Position numbers and translations under genes: made by a program. From Helicobacteraceae bacterium (lineage in GTDB: Bacteria > Campylobacterota > Campylobacteria > Campylobacterales > Sulfurimonadaceae), in contig WFMO01000136.1 in assembly GCA_015489055.1 (NCBI GenBank), positions 1-5,738 of the forward strand: a stretch of DNA of 5,738 bases, in the 5' to 3' direction. Under the pieces are notes generated by a model. The model had not been told where the DNA came from, ran no database searches, and was given only the letters and a program-made list of their open reading frames with translations. Positions 1 through 4,088 of the stretch are shown here, piece by piece (position 1 is the first letter of the stretch; each line of letters begins with the position of its first letter).

Positions 1-1
1 C

Positions 2-73
2 GCATCTGTTATAGCGTTTGCGGCGTTTGTTTTTTTAAGTTATCATGAAAAGCGATGTAAACTAGAGGTCTAA
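2..73 (+). CDS. C-terminal tail of a probable integral membrane protein (5' end outside window)
   Basis: An open frame enters from the left edge and ends at TAA (71-73). The 23 visible residues start with a hydrophobic run (ASVIAFAAFVFLSY) followed by a short basic, charged tail (HEKRCKLEV). That is the usual look of a last transmembrane helix with a cytoplasmic end, as in many transporters, but the fragment is too short to assign a family. Its last 12 bases overlap the 3' end of the DUF309 gene on the opposite strand, so the two genes converge without space for a separate terminator. The call rests only on hydrophobicity and the clean stop, and the frame could be spurious. Confidence 0.45.
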   Translation, partial: ASVIAFAAFVFLSYHEKRCKLEV

Positions 74-394
74 AAATAACCATTGTTTCTTATTGACTAA
101 ATCCTCAATACGATTTTGTATGTGCAGATATTTATTGTGATATATGGACTCTATCTCACACAATAGTGCCTTATATTTTTTATATGTTTTAAATACTTTT
201 ATGGCGGGATCTCTTCTTCCTCGCTTGATAAGCTCAAAACTGACCGCCGCATTTATATATCCGCGTAAAAGCCGCATCTCGTCACTCTTTTCAAAACGCC
301 TTGGAAACCAGATGGCTTCAAGTGCTTCGTGAGCATCAAAATAACGATCTTCATTTAAGCAGATTATAAAATCATCTAAATACTTGTTATTCAT
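62..394 (-). CDS. DUF309 domain protein, 110 aa
   Basis: This small soluble protein belongs to the DUF309 family, whose biochemical role is not established. The family signature is visible near residues 17-31, where a Tyr/Phe is followed by DAHEALEAIW, the form of the conserved (F/Y)xAHExLExxW helix. A second conserved stretch, LLRGYINAAVSFELIKRG, lies around residues 43-60. The length of 110 residues suits a single-domain member, so the gene looks complete. There is no signal peptide and no membrane segment. The ATG at 394 is chosen because it opens the conserved domain. A GGGAG sits 14 bases upstream, too far to be a normal ribosome site, while a perfect -10 box lies only 4 bases before the ATG. 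The gene stands alone between a convergent membrane-protein gene and an antitoxin remnant, so the context gives no functional clue. Confidence 0.85.
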   Translation of the reverse strand: MNNKYLDDFIICLNEDRYFDAHEALEAIWFPRRFEKSDEMRLLRGYINAAVSFELIKRGRRDPAIKVFKTYKKYKALLCEIESIYHNKYLHIQNRIEDLVNKKQWLFLDL

Positions 395-398
395 TAAT

Positions 399-404
399 AT
401 TATA
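399..404 (-). promoter_or_regulatory. -10 box of the DUF309 gene
   Basis: Read on the minus strand this is a perfect TATAAT preceded by TTTG, placed 4 bases before the ATG at 394. Transcription would start at or next to the start codon, so the message would be leaderless or nearly so if this is the active promoter. No good -35 box is visible. A longer transcript from farther upstream cannot be excluded. Confidence 0.45.
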
Positions 405-539
405 CAAACTCCCTAAGGCTATATTTTAATCTATTAACATATTTATCGTCACAATAACAGGTATTTTATCTTTTTAATAACTAAAACAGTATTAAAAACT
501 CAGCCATTGCCTTTTGTTCAAGCTTGACAAAATTTTCAA

Positions 540-713
540 ATGAGATACTTAAACTTATTTGAAGATGTAATCTTAGCACTAGAAAATGATATTAATGAAC
601 TCAAGAAAAAAGCATTAGAAAGCGGTGTACCTTATCAAAGTATTATTCGGATGCTTATTCATCGGTTTGTATCTAATAAAATCCAGATGGGTGTATATAT
701 GAGTAAAATGTAA
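540..713 (+). pseudogene. Orphan CopG/ribbon-helix-helix antitoxin remnant, 57 codons
   Basis: This reading frame is short but recognisable. Residues about 15-47 (ENDINELKKKALESGVPY, then QSIIRMLIHRFVSNKI) match the C-terminal half of CopG-type type II antitoxins, where the stretch kkAleeGiPYQtLI..llHkyv forms the two helices of the ribbon-helix-helix fold. Full-length relatives are roughly 80-100 residues, with an acidic N-terminal toxin-binding part and a VNIRIS-like DNA-binding strand. Here the upstream part is missing, a TGA lies in frame 12 bases before the ATG, and the strand region reads VILALE instead. No toxin gene is adjacent, and the next gene belongs to a different toxin-antitoxin pair. 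There is no convincing ribosome site before the ATG. I therefore call it a decayed relic; a short intact orphan repressor is the alternative. Confidence 0.6.
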
Positions 714-768
714 ATTAAACATTGGTTTAGTCTACAGCTAAACATGAGTATTAAGCACAATATTAGTA

Positions 769-790
769 TATGTATAATAATATATACATA
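769..790 (+). promoter_or_regulatory. Promoter and probable autoregulatory operator of the toxin-antitoxin operon
   Basis: A perfect 8-bp inverted repeat, TATGTATA-N6-TATACATA, spans this site. It contains a perfect -10 box, TATAAT (773-778), which would start transcription at about 785, just ahead of the AAGGAG ribosome site at 791-796. No clear -35 is seen. Type II antitoxins commonly repress their own operon by binding palindromes over the promoter, so this is the natural operator candidate. Protein binding here is inferred. Confidence 0.6.
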
Positions 791-801
791 AAGGAGACAG
801 T

Positions 802-1056
802 ATGATAGTAGCAGTAAATGAAATAGCTAAACATCCTAAAATAATTAGTGATGCAGATGAAATCGTATATGTACAAGATAAAAGAAAGAATGAACTTAAA
901 AGTATTGTCATTCCAGCAAGCTATGAGCCATACTTACATGATGCACTCAAAGAAGTAGAGTATCAAATGTGGCTCAAGCGTAATCAAGGACTACTTAATA
1001 GTGAACATCCAGATATTCTTGAAAATGTTGTAGGTGATCTTGGAGAGAAATTATGA
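802..1056 (+). CDS. Type II antitoxin (Phd/YefM-like), partner of the MazF-type toxin
   Basis: The product is an 84-residue acidic protein encoded directly upstream of, and overlapping, a MazF/PemK-type toxin, so it is most likely the antitoxin that binds and neutralises it. The N-terminal half (IVAVNEIAKHP..., then EIVYVQDKRKNELKSIVIP, then a YEPYL segment) has the pattern of Phd/YefM-type antitoxins: a short helix with a conserved Asn-Glu, a strand pair, then V.DKR and a strand ending in a Pro-Ala-Tyr-Glu element. The C-terminal half (about residues 46-84) is helical and charged, as expected of a toxin-wrapping tail. AAGGAG ends 5 bases before the ATG, a strong start. The gene lies just behind a palindromic promoter and overlaps the toxin start by ATGA, implying coupled translation. 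The family assignment by eye is moderate; the antitoxin role comes mainly from the pairing. Confidence 0.78.
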   Translation: MIVAVNEIAKHPKIISDADEIVYVQDKRKNELKSIVIPASYEPYLHDALKEVEYQMWLKRNQGLLNSEHPDILENVVGDLGEKL

Positions 1057-1400
1057 TAGAGCAAGGTGAAGTTTATCTTGTGGATTTTGCGAAAAAATAT
1101 AATAGTGAGTTTGGAAAAGTAAGACCTGCTGTAATTTTGCAAAATAACTTTTTAAATAGAGCTCTTGAACTAAGTAAATATCAATCTGTGCTTGTGGTGC
1201 CTCTCTCTACACAGGATATTCAAACGGAGTATAAAATAGAAATTTCGCCAAGAGATAATCTCAAAGAGAAAAGCTTTATAGTCGCTAACTGGCTTTGTAC
1301 ACTTGATTTCAAACGCATACAAACAGATAAAGGTGCCATCACTAAACTCTCATCTGATGAACTACAACAGCTAAAAGCAAAAATATGCGATTTGATATAG
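1053..1400 (+). CDS. MazF/PemK-family endoribonuclease toxin
   Basis: This 115-residue protein is a MazF/PemK-type toxin, which cleaves mRNA at short sequences when its antitoxin is degraded. The N-terminus shows the family hallmark: GEVYLVDF (residues 5-12), then an acidic/basic loop with EFGKVRPAVILQN (19-31), matching the G.V..VDf......GK.RPavV pattern. Arg24 in this motif corresponds to the catalytic arginine. The central strand VLVVPLSTQ (46-54) corresponds to the family VVPlts strand, with Thr53 at the position of the catalytic threonine. The length is the usual one for the family, so the protein looks complete and probably active. Its ATG overlaps the antitoxin stop (ATGA at 1053-1056), the typical antitoxin-first arrangement. 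A resolvase fragment begins 9 bases after the stop, which suggests the pair came in on a plasmid or transposon. Confidence 0.9.
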   Translation: MIEQGEVYLVDFAKKYNSEFGKVRPAVILQNNFLNRALELSKYQSVLVVPLSTQDIQTEYKIEISPRDNLKEKSFIVANWLCTLDFKRIQTDKGAITKLSSDELQQLKAKICDLI

Positions 1401-1408
1401 GATTGTAG

Positions 1409-1513
1409 ATGCTGATTGGTTATGCACGAATTTCTAAAGCAGATGAATCTCAAGTTTTAGATTTACAAATAGATGCACTTATCGAAGCAGGTATTTACAA
1501 AGAGCTTACAAGT
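1409..1513 (+). pseudogene. Serine resolvase/invertase, N-terminal fragment
   Basis: The first 35 codons encode the start of a Tn3/Pin-type serine recombinase. MLIGYARISKADESQVLDLQ is a near-exact form of the family opening, with the catalytic serine at residue 9 in YARIS, and IDALIEAG follows as expected. Such proteins are about 180-200 residues; here homology stops near codon 35, and the downstream codons of this frame are simply the antisense of a methyltransferase gene. The frame stays open to 1771 by chance, so any product would be a nonsense hybrid lacking the rest of the catalytic domain and the DNA-binding helix-turn-helix. It starts 9 bases after the toxin stop with only a weak AGGA before it. 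The resolvase probably belonged to the plasmid or transposon that carried the toxin-antitoxin pair. Confidence 0.85.
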
Positions 1514-1761
1514 ACATCGACACCAGCACCACAGCCAAGATCTAAAACAGTATCACCTTTTTTAATCTCTGCTTTTTCAAAAGGATTTCCAACTGCTGCA
1601 CAAAATTCCCATACTTTAGAAGGAATTGCATCTATCCACTCTTGTTTGTATCCATGTGCCTTTGCATTTTCCAAGCCTTTATCCCAGCCAAAATCTTTTT
1701 TAGGATTTTACGCTAACTCTGTATATAAATCTATAATTTGCGTATTTGCAAAAAATTGTAA
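1514..1761 (-). pseudogene. ArsM-like SAM-dependent methyltransferase, N-terminal fragment with in-frame stop
   Basis: On the minus strand a frame encodes the N-terminal region of a class I SAM methyltransferase of the arsenite-methyltransferase type. Visible in order are QIIDLYTELA, an in-frame TAA (1708-1710), NPKKDFGWDKGLENAKAHGY, a stretch ending in FCAAVGNPF, and the SAM-binding motif I, DTVLDLGCGAGVDV. The family GNPF element just before motif I and the glycine-rich DLGCGAG loop make the assignment good. ArsM enzymes methylate As(III), and homologues are usually well over 250 residues; fewer than 85 codons remain. The start codon is missing, replaced by the end of the MerT-like frame, and the 3' part is cut at the resolvase junction near 1490-1516. 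The remnant cannot be functional. Assignment to arsenic rather than another substrate is by resemblance and the ArsR neighbour. Confidence 0.75.
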
Positions 1762-2005
1762 CTATTGCTAAAAACTTTTTACTTGCTAGAAAATTGCTAA
1801 CTGGACAACAAGTTATTTCTGCAACTCTATTTGGTCGTAGTTTTTCCCACCAAACATAAAGTAATACTAAAGCAGCTATGAGAACAAACAGTGAACAGTA
1901 AGATTGTACAAATGCAAAGCTACTTGATAGTTTAGAAGCATAACAACTCAGTGAAGCTCCAATCGTTGTTAATAAAGTTATGGCAGTTTTTTTATTCATC
2001 ATCAT
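1700..2005 (-). pseudogene. MerT-like membrane transport protein, degraded
   Basis: This 101-codon frame resembles MerT, the inner-membrane protein that carries Hg(II) into the cell. The clearest match is around residues 30-58: FVQSYCSLFVLIAALVLLY, followed by WWEKLRPN, parallels the MerT middle (E.YRPlFi.aalv.l..aw...rP). An ITCC pair at 66-67 sits where MerT has its cytoplasmic cysteines. The first helix (TTIGASLSC) keeps one cysteine where the family has a Cys-Cys pair; the second position is Tyr22. About 15 residues appear to be deleted near residues 24-30. After KKFLAIVTIF the frame departs from a membrane helix and becomes the out-of-frame start of the methyltransferase region. AAAGGAAA precedes the first of three ATGs, a good start. 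The gene diverges from the arsR operon. I call it a pseudogene; expression of a truncated protein is possible. Confidence 0.6.
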
Positions 2006-2036
2006 AAATTTTTCCTTTGTAGATTTAAATTAAGTT

Positions 2037-2054
2037 AGCTAAATTGCTAAATAG
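2037..2054. repeat. Two tandem GCTAAAT half-sites in the divergent promoter region
   Basis: AGCTAAAT (2037-2044) is followed at once by TGCTAAATAG (2045-2054). The same GCTAAATAG core recurs at 2110-2118, with its inverted form CTATTTAG at 2095-2102. The pair lies between the minus-strand merT-like start and the plus-strand -35 box, so a regulator bound here could act on both directions. Binding is inferred from repetition alone. Confidence 0.45.
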
Positions 2055-2056
2055 AC

Positions 2057-2085
2057 TTGACAAAATAACATTAATGATGTAGAAT
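2057..2085 (+). promoter_or_regulatory. Sigma-70-type promoter of the Met-rich/arsR operon
   Basis: A perfect -35 box TTGACA (2057-2062) and a near-perfect -10 box TAGAAT (2080-2085) are separated by exactly 17 bases. Transcription should start near 2092, leaving a leader of about 94 bases before the first gene at 2186. It is the strongest canonical promoter in the window, and a strong promoter of this kind is usually kept silent by a repressor; the ArsR encoded downstream is the obvious candidate. Confidence 0.8.
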
Positions 2086-2091
2086 TCCCAT

Positions 2092-2121
2092 TAGCTATTT
2101 AGTAATTAAGCTAAATAGTTA
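2092..2121. promoter_or_regulatory. Candidate ArsR operator over the transcription start
   Basis: The core is a perfect inverted repeat, CTATTTAG (2095-2102), N8, CTAAATAG (2111-2118), with further matching bases at the outer edges (TA...TA). It begins right at the predicted start site of the TTGACA/TAGAAT promoter. ArsR/SmtB-family dimers bind imperfect 12-2-12-like palindromes overlapping promoters and release them on metal binding. The spacing here is wider than the classical form, so direct ArsR binding is a reasonable but unproven inference. Confidence 0.55.
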
Positions 2122-2145
2122 TAGTTGTCTTTAAAAGGACTTTCC

Positions 2146-2168
2146 AAGATACATAAAGAATGTATCTT
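2146..2168 (+). promoter_or_regulatory. 5'-UTR hairpin just before the first ribosome site
   Basis: AAGATACAT (2146-2154) and ATGTATCTT (2160-2168) form a perfect 9-bp stem with a 5-base loop. The 3' arm is followed within 5 bases by the AAAGGA ribosome site (2174-2179) of the gene at 2186. There is no T-run, so it is not an intrinsic terminator. It may stabilise the messenger, hinder ribosome access, or be a second protein-binding palindrome at the DNA level. Confidence 0.5.
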
Positions 2169-2185
2169 AAGATAAAGGATCTATT

Positions 2186-2398
2186 ATGATGGATAGTATG
2201 ATGAAAAAAGGTAAAGGTATGTGTGACTCTATGATGAGTGACATGGGTGGAATGGATGCTATGATGGCAAAAGGAAAATCAATGTGTGATGATATGATGG
2301 GTAGTAGTGATACTAGTTCAGACTCTTGCGCAACAAGTAAAGATGCAGCACCAAAAAAAGATGATGAGCGTTGCAGTGACGGTTCTTGCGAAGTATAA
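2186..2398 (+). CDS. Methionine/cysteine-rich small protein, 70 aa, probable metal binder
   Basis: I do not recognise this protein as a named family. It has 14 methionines and 5 cysteines in 70 residues. Residues 5-17 (MMKKGKGMCDSMM) and 26-38 (MMAKGKSMCDDMM) are near-identical units, so the N-terminal half is an internal duplication, each unit with a Met-Cys pair flanked by Met pairs. The C-terminal half is acidic, Ser/Asp/Lys-rich and ends with a C-x4-C (63, 68). There is no signal peptide or membrane helix, so it should be cytoplasmic. Met and Cys thioether/thiol clusters bind soft ions such as Cu(I), Hg(II) or As(III), and the gene is first behind the promoter of an operon that ends with an ArsR repressor, so an inducible metal-binding or buffering role is my inference. 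AAAGGA lies 6 bases before the ATG. The reading frame is intact although neighbouring genes are decayed. Confidence 0.75.
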   Translation: MMDSMMKKGKGMCDSMMSDMGGMDAMMAKGKSMCDDMMGSSDTSSDSCATSKDAAPKKDDERCSDGSCEV

Positions 2399-2400
2399 AT

Positions 2401-2424
2401 AAAAAGAGCTATACAGTTCTTTTT
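2401..2424 (+). terminator. Intercistronic terminator-like hairpin
   Basis: AAAAAGAGCT (2401-2410) pairs with AGTTCTTTTT (2415-2424) through a 4-base loop, with one G-U pair, and the 3' arm ends in five T residues. It sits 3 bases after the stop of the 70-aa gene and before the ribosome site of the next gene. The low G+C stem suggests partial termination or 3'-end stabilisation, so the first gene may be made in excess over the downstream ones. Confidence 0.5.
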
Positions 2425-2441
2425 ATCATGAGGAGAAACCC

Positions 2442-2627
2442 ATGATGGAACAATGTAAAAAGATGTGTAAAAGCATGTCTATAGAAGAAAAACGTGAATG
2501 TGTATCAAAGATGATGCCAAACTGTTTAGGCTCAGTTTTATCTGCTCTTGATGATAAAGAGAGTCAGAAATTTGCAAAAGATATGAAAAGTAAACTTGAT
2601 AGTGTACTTGATAAATATCTGATATAG
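2442..2627 (+). CDS. Small cysteine/methionine-rich protein, 61 aa, probable metal binder
   Basis: No named family is recognised. The N-terminal half carries four cysteines (5, 9, 20, 28) and seven methionines in the order MMEQCKKMCKSM, an acidic-basic helix (SIEEKRECVSK), then MMPNC. The C-terminal half (about residues 29-61) is an amphipathic, charged helix without cysteine. The C-x3-C pair and the two later cysteines could bind one soft metal ion. It lacks a signal peptide or membrane segment. AGGAGA (2431-2436) is a strong ribosome site 5 bases before the first of two adjacent ATGs. The gene lies between the 70-aa Met-rich gene and arsR, all in one direction and behind one promoter, so the three probably form an operon. 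It shares the Met-Met and Met-Cys style of its neighbour but is not an evident duplicate of it. A chaperone handing metal to the regulator or to a pump is possible but unproven. Confidence 0.7.
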   Translation: MMEQCKKMCKSMSIEEKRECVSKMMPNCLGSVLSALDDKESQKFAKDMKSKLDSVLDKYLI

Positions 2628-2670
2628 TACTAAATATACTTTCAATAGAAAAATTAAGGAAGTTTATACC

Positions 2671-3039
2671 ATGTTAAATATGGATAAAAAAATACAGATT
2701 TTTAAAGCTTTAGGGAATAAAACAAGATTTAAAATTTTTCAAAATATTTTTATGGGTGGATATGCCTGTTGCATAGATGACACAAAACCAAAAGATGATT
2801 TGATAGCACAAGCTACGTGTATATCAACTATAGCTGAACAGTTTGATTTTGCTCTACCTACAATTTCTCGTCATTTAAAAGAGATGAAAGATGCAGATAT
2901 CATCATAATGACCAAAAATAAAAACAAAATCTACATAGAGCCGAATATTGAAACTATGAAAGAGATAGCAAGATGTTTTGAGACTTTAGTAAAAGAGTAT
3001 GAAGATGGTATTGTCTATCAGTATAACAACACCAACTAA
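2671..3039 (+). CDS. ArsR/SmtB-family metal(loid)-sensing transcriptional repressor
   Basis: This 122-residue protein has the ArsR-family winged helix. KIQIFKALGNKTRFKIFQNI (about 7-26) is the first conserved helix pair, and STIAEQFDFALPTISRHLKEMKDADII (given here in parts: STIAEQF 52-58, ALPTISRHLKEM 61-72) is the helix-turn-helix with its recognition helix. NKIYIEPN (85-92) is the wing strand. Family members dimerise, bind operator palindromes and dissociate on binding metal or metalloid ions. Possible ligands are Cys33-Cys34 in YACCIDD, Cys50 and Cys102; the classical ELCVC motif of the E. coli type is absent, so the sensing site is of another type. Between the first helices and the helix-turn-helix there is a polar insertion (residues 35-50). 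AAGGAA ends 9 bases before the ATG at 2671; a second ATG at 2680 is too distant. It is last in the operon and probably regulates the promoter at 2057-2085. Confidence 0.9.
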   Translation: MLNMDKKIQIFKALGNKTRFKIFQNIFMGGYACCIDDTKPKDDLIAQATCISTIAEQFDFALPTISRHLKEMKDADIIIMTKNKNKIYIEPNIETMKEIARCFETLVKEYEDGIVYQYNNTN

Positions 3040-3057
3040 ATAATATTTTAAACTATA

Positions 3058-3863
3058 TCATAAGTTGAGAGCTTTATCTAATTTTCCCTCAAAGTAAATT
3101 GCGAGTTGAGAGATTGTTAAGCTCCAATTTCTTACTGGCATAGTCCATTTTTTCTGAGCATTAGCAATACCCACAAACAGCAGTTTTAACAGGCTGCTGT
3201 CGTTAGGAAAACTACCTTTATTTTTGGTAAGTGACCTGAATTGACGGTGGAATGATTCTATAATATTTGTAGTGTAAATTACTCTTCGAATATCTTCTGG
3301 ATATTTGAAATAAACAGAGAGATTATCCCATCTATTTCCCCAAGAAGTAAAAACTATAGGATATTTTTTACCCCATTTTTCTTCAAGTTTGTCGAGTTCA
3401 GTTTCAGCTTCTTCTTTTGTGAAAGCTTGATAAACTTTTTTAAGTTCTTTGGCAAACTGTTTTTTGATAAGCTGAACCTACATACTTCAAGCTATTGCGA
3501 ATTTGGTGAACAATATAGAGTTGTACTTCTGTATATCAGGAAATACTGAGTTAATTGCTTCAGGAAAGCCTTTGAGTCCATCAACTGAAGCTATTAAGTA
3601 TATCTTTAACTCCACGGTTCTGTAAGTCAGTTAAGACTTGTAGCTAGAACTTTTAGGATATGTCTCTTGAGGCAGAGACTAAGTATATCTTTTTTACCAT
3701 CAACTTGGAACTCTCCATGCTTACTTTTCATAGTCTTTGTAGCATAGCCATTTTTACGGTTTCTATTGAATTCTTGAGTAAGGTGTGAATCTATTTCAGC
3801 CGTAAGTGCAGCTTCTGTAAGTTGCTTTATTAAAGAGCCTAATGCTCCATCTTTTACCCTCAA
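3058..3863 (-). pseudogene. IS256-family transposase, heavily degraded
   Basis: On the minus strand the pieces of an IS256-family (mutator-type) DDE transposase follow in order. The N-terminal part reads VKDGALGSLIKQLTEAAL, DSHL, NRKNGYATKT and KHGEFQV. Then comes GKKDIL, LQVLTDLQNRGVKDIL, SVDGLKGFPEAINSVFPD (second catalytic Asp), VHQIRNSLKYVGSAYQK, WGKKYPIV, TTNIIESFHRQFRSLTK (catalytic Glu), KKWTMPVRNW and the end LAIYFEGKLDKALNL at the TGA at 3058. About 100 residues, including the first catalytic Asp, are missing at the join near 3696-3705. Frameshifts are visible near 3675, 3595, 3530 and in a run of six T at 3460-3465, and there are stops at 3653-3655 and 3644-3646. A full transposase is about 400 residues, so this element is dead. 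I could not identify its terminal repeats. It starts 18 bases after the arsR stop. Confidence 0.88.
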
Positions 3864-3883
3864 GCTACCACGTTAAAAATAGC

Positions 3884-4063
3884 TTAAACTCCAATGTTTT
3901 TTTCATAAATTTTCTTATTAAATTTTGCATTGTTTTTATACAATGAATGAGAAACTAAAATCATCTTGCGCATAACGGCAATTTGAGCAACAGTAGAATG
4001 CTTACCATTTCTTTTGAGTATTTCATCGATTTTTGCCAAGAACACTGTATGAATAGGTATGTA
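3884..4063 (-). pseudogene. IS110-family transposase, C-terminal fragment
   Basis: A minus-strand frame of about 60 codons ends at TAA (3884-3886). KRNGKHSTVAQIAVMRKM, followed by ILVSHSLYKNN and KFNKKIYE, matches the C-terminal tail of IS110/IS1111-type transposases, where a (G)K...vA..avMRK motif lies behind the helix-hairpin-helix domain. The upstream 250-300 residues with the RuvC-like catalytic domain are absent, and the frame begins after a stop with no suitable start codon. It abuts the IS256-type remnant on the same strand, so one element may have inserted beside or into the other before both decayed. The assignment rests on a short stretch, hence moderate confidence. Confidence 0.65.
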
Positions 4064-4088
4064 TTATATATAGCTTAATTGGACTCGG

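Noticed and set aside
144..332. Plus-strand 62-codon frame opposite the DUF309 gene
   Set aside because: It is antisense to a gene with a clear family signature and shows no pattern of its own.
524..549. Promoter TTGACA (524-529) with GATACT (544-549) for the CopG remnant
   Set aside because: The spacer is only 14 bases and the -10 is poor, with the start codon lying inside it.
725..743. Inverted repeat GTTTAG-N7-CTAAAC upstream of the toxin-antitoxin operon
   Set aside because: Only 6 bp, no T-run and not placed over a promoter; arms this short are expected by chance in AT-rich DNA.
1220..1453. Minus-strand 77-codon frame opposite the toxin gene
   Set aside because: It lies antisense to the well-supported MazF-type toxin and has no ribosome site or recognisable protein pattern.
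1514..1771. Continuation of the plus-strand resolvase frame to 1771 as a 120-aa protein
   Set aside because: After codon 35 the residues show no recombinase pattern, while the opposite strand encodes a clear methyltransferase with motif I; the open frame is antisense chance.
2428..2445. Five-codon leader-like frame overlapping the start of the 61-aa gene
   Set aside because: It has no ribosome site of its own and no regulatory codon pattern; the AGGAGA inside it is simply the ribosome site of the 61-aa gene.
3879..4078. Direct repeat ATAGCTTAA at 3879-3887 and 4070-4078 flanking the IS110 fragment, as a target-site duplication
   Set aside because: Nine-base AT-rich matches are common by chance in a window this size, IS110 elements do not normally make such duplications, and no matching copy exists at the far side of the IS256 remnant.
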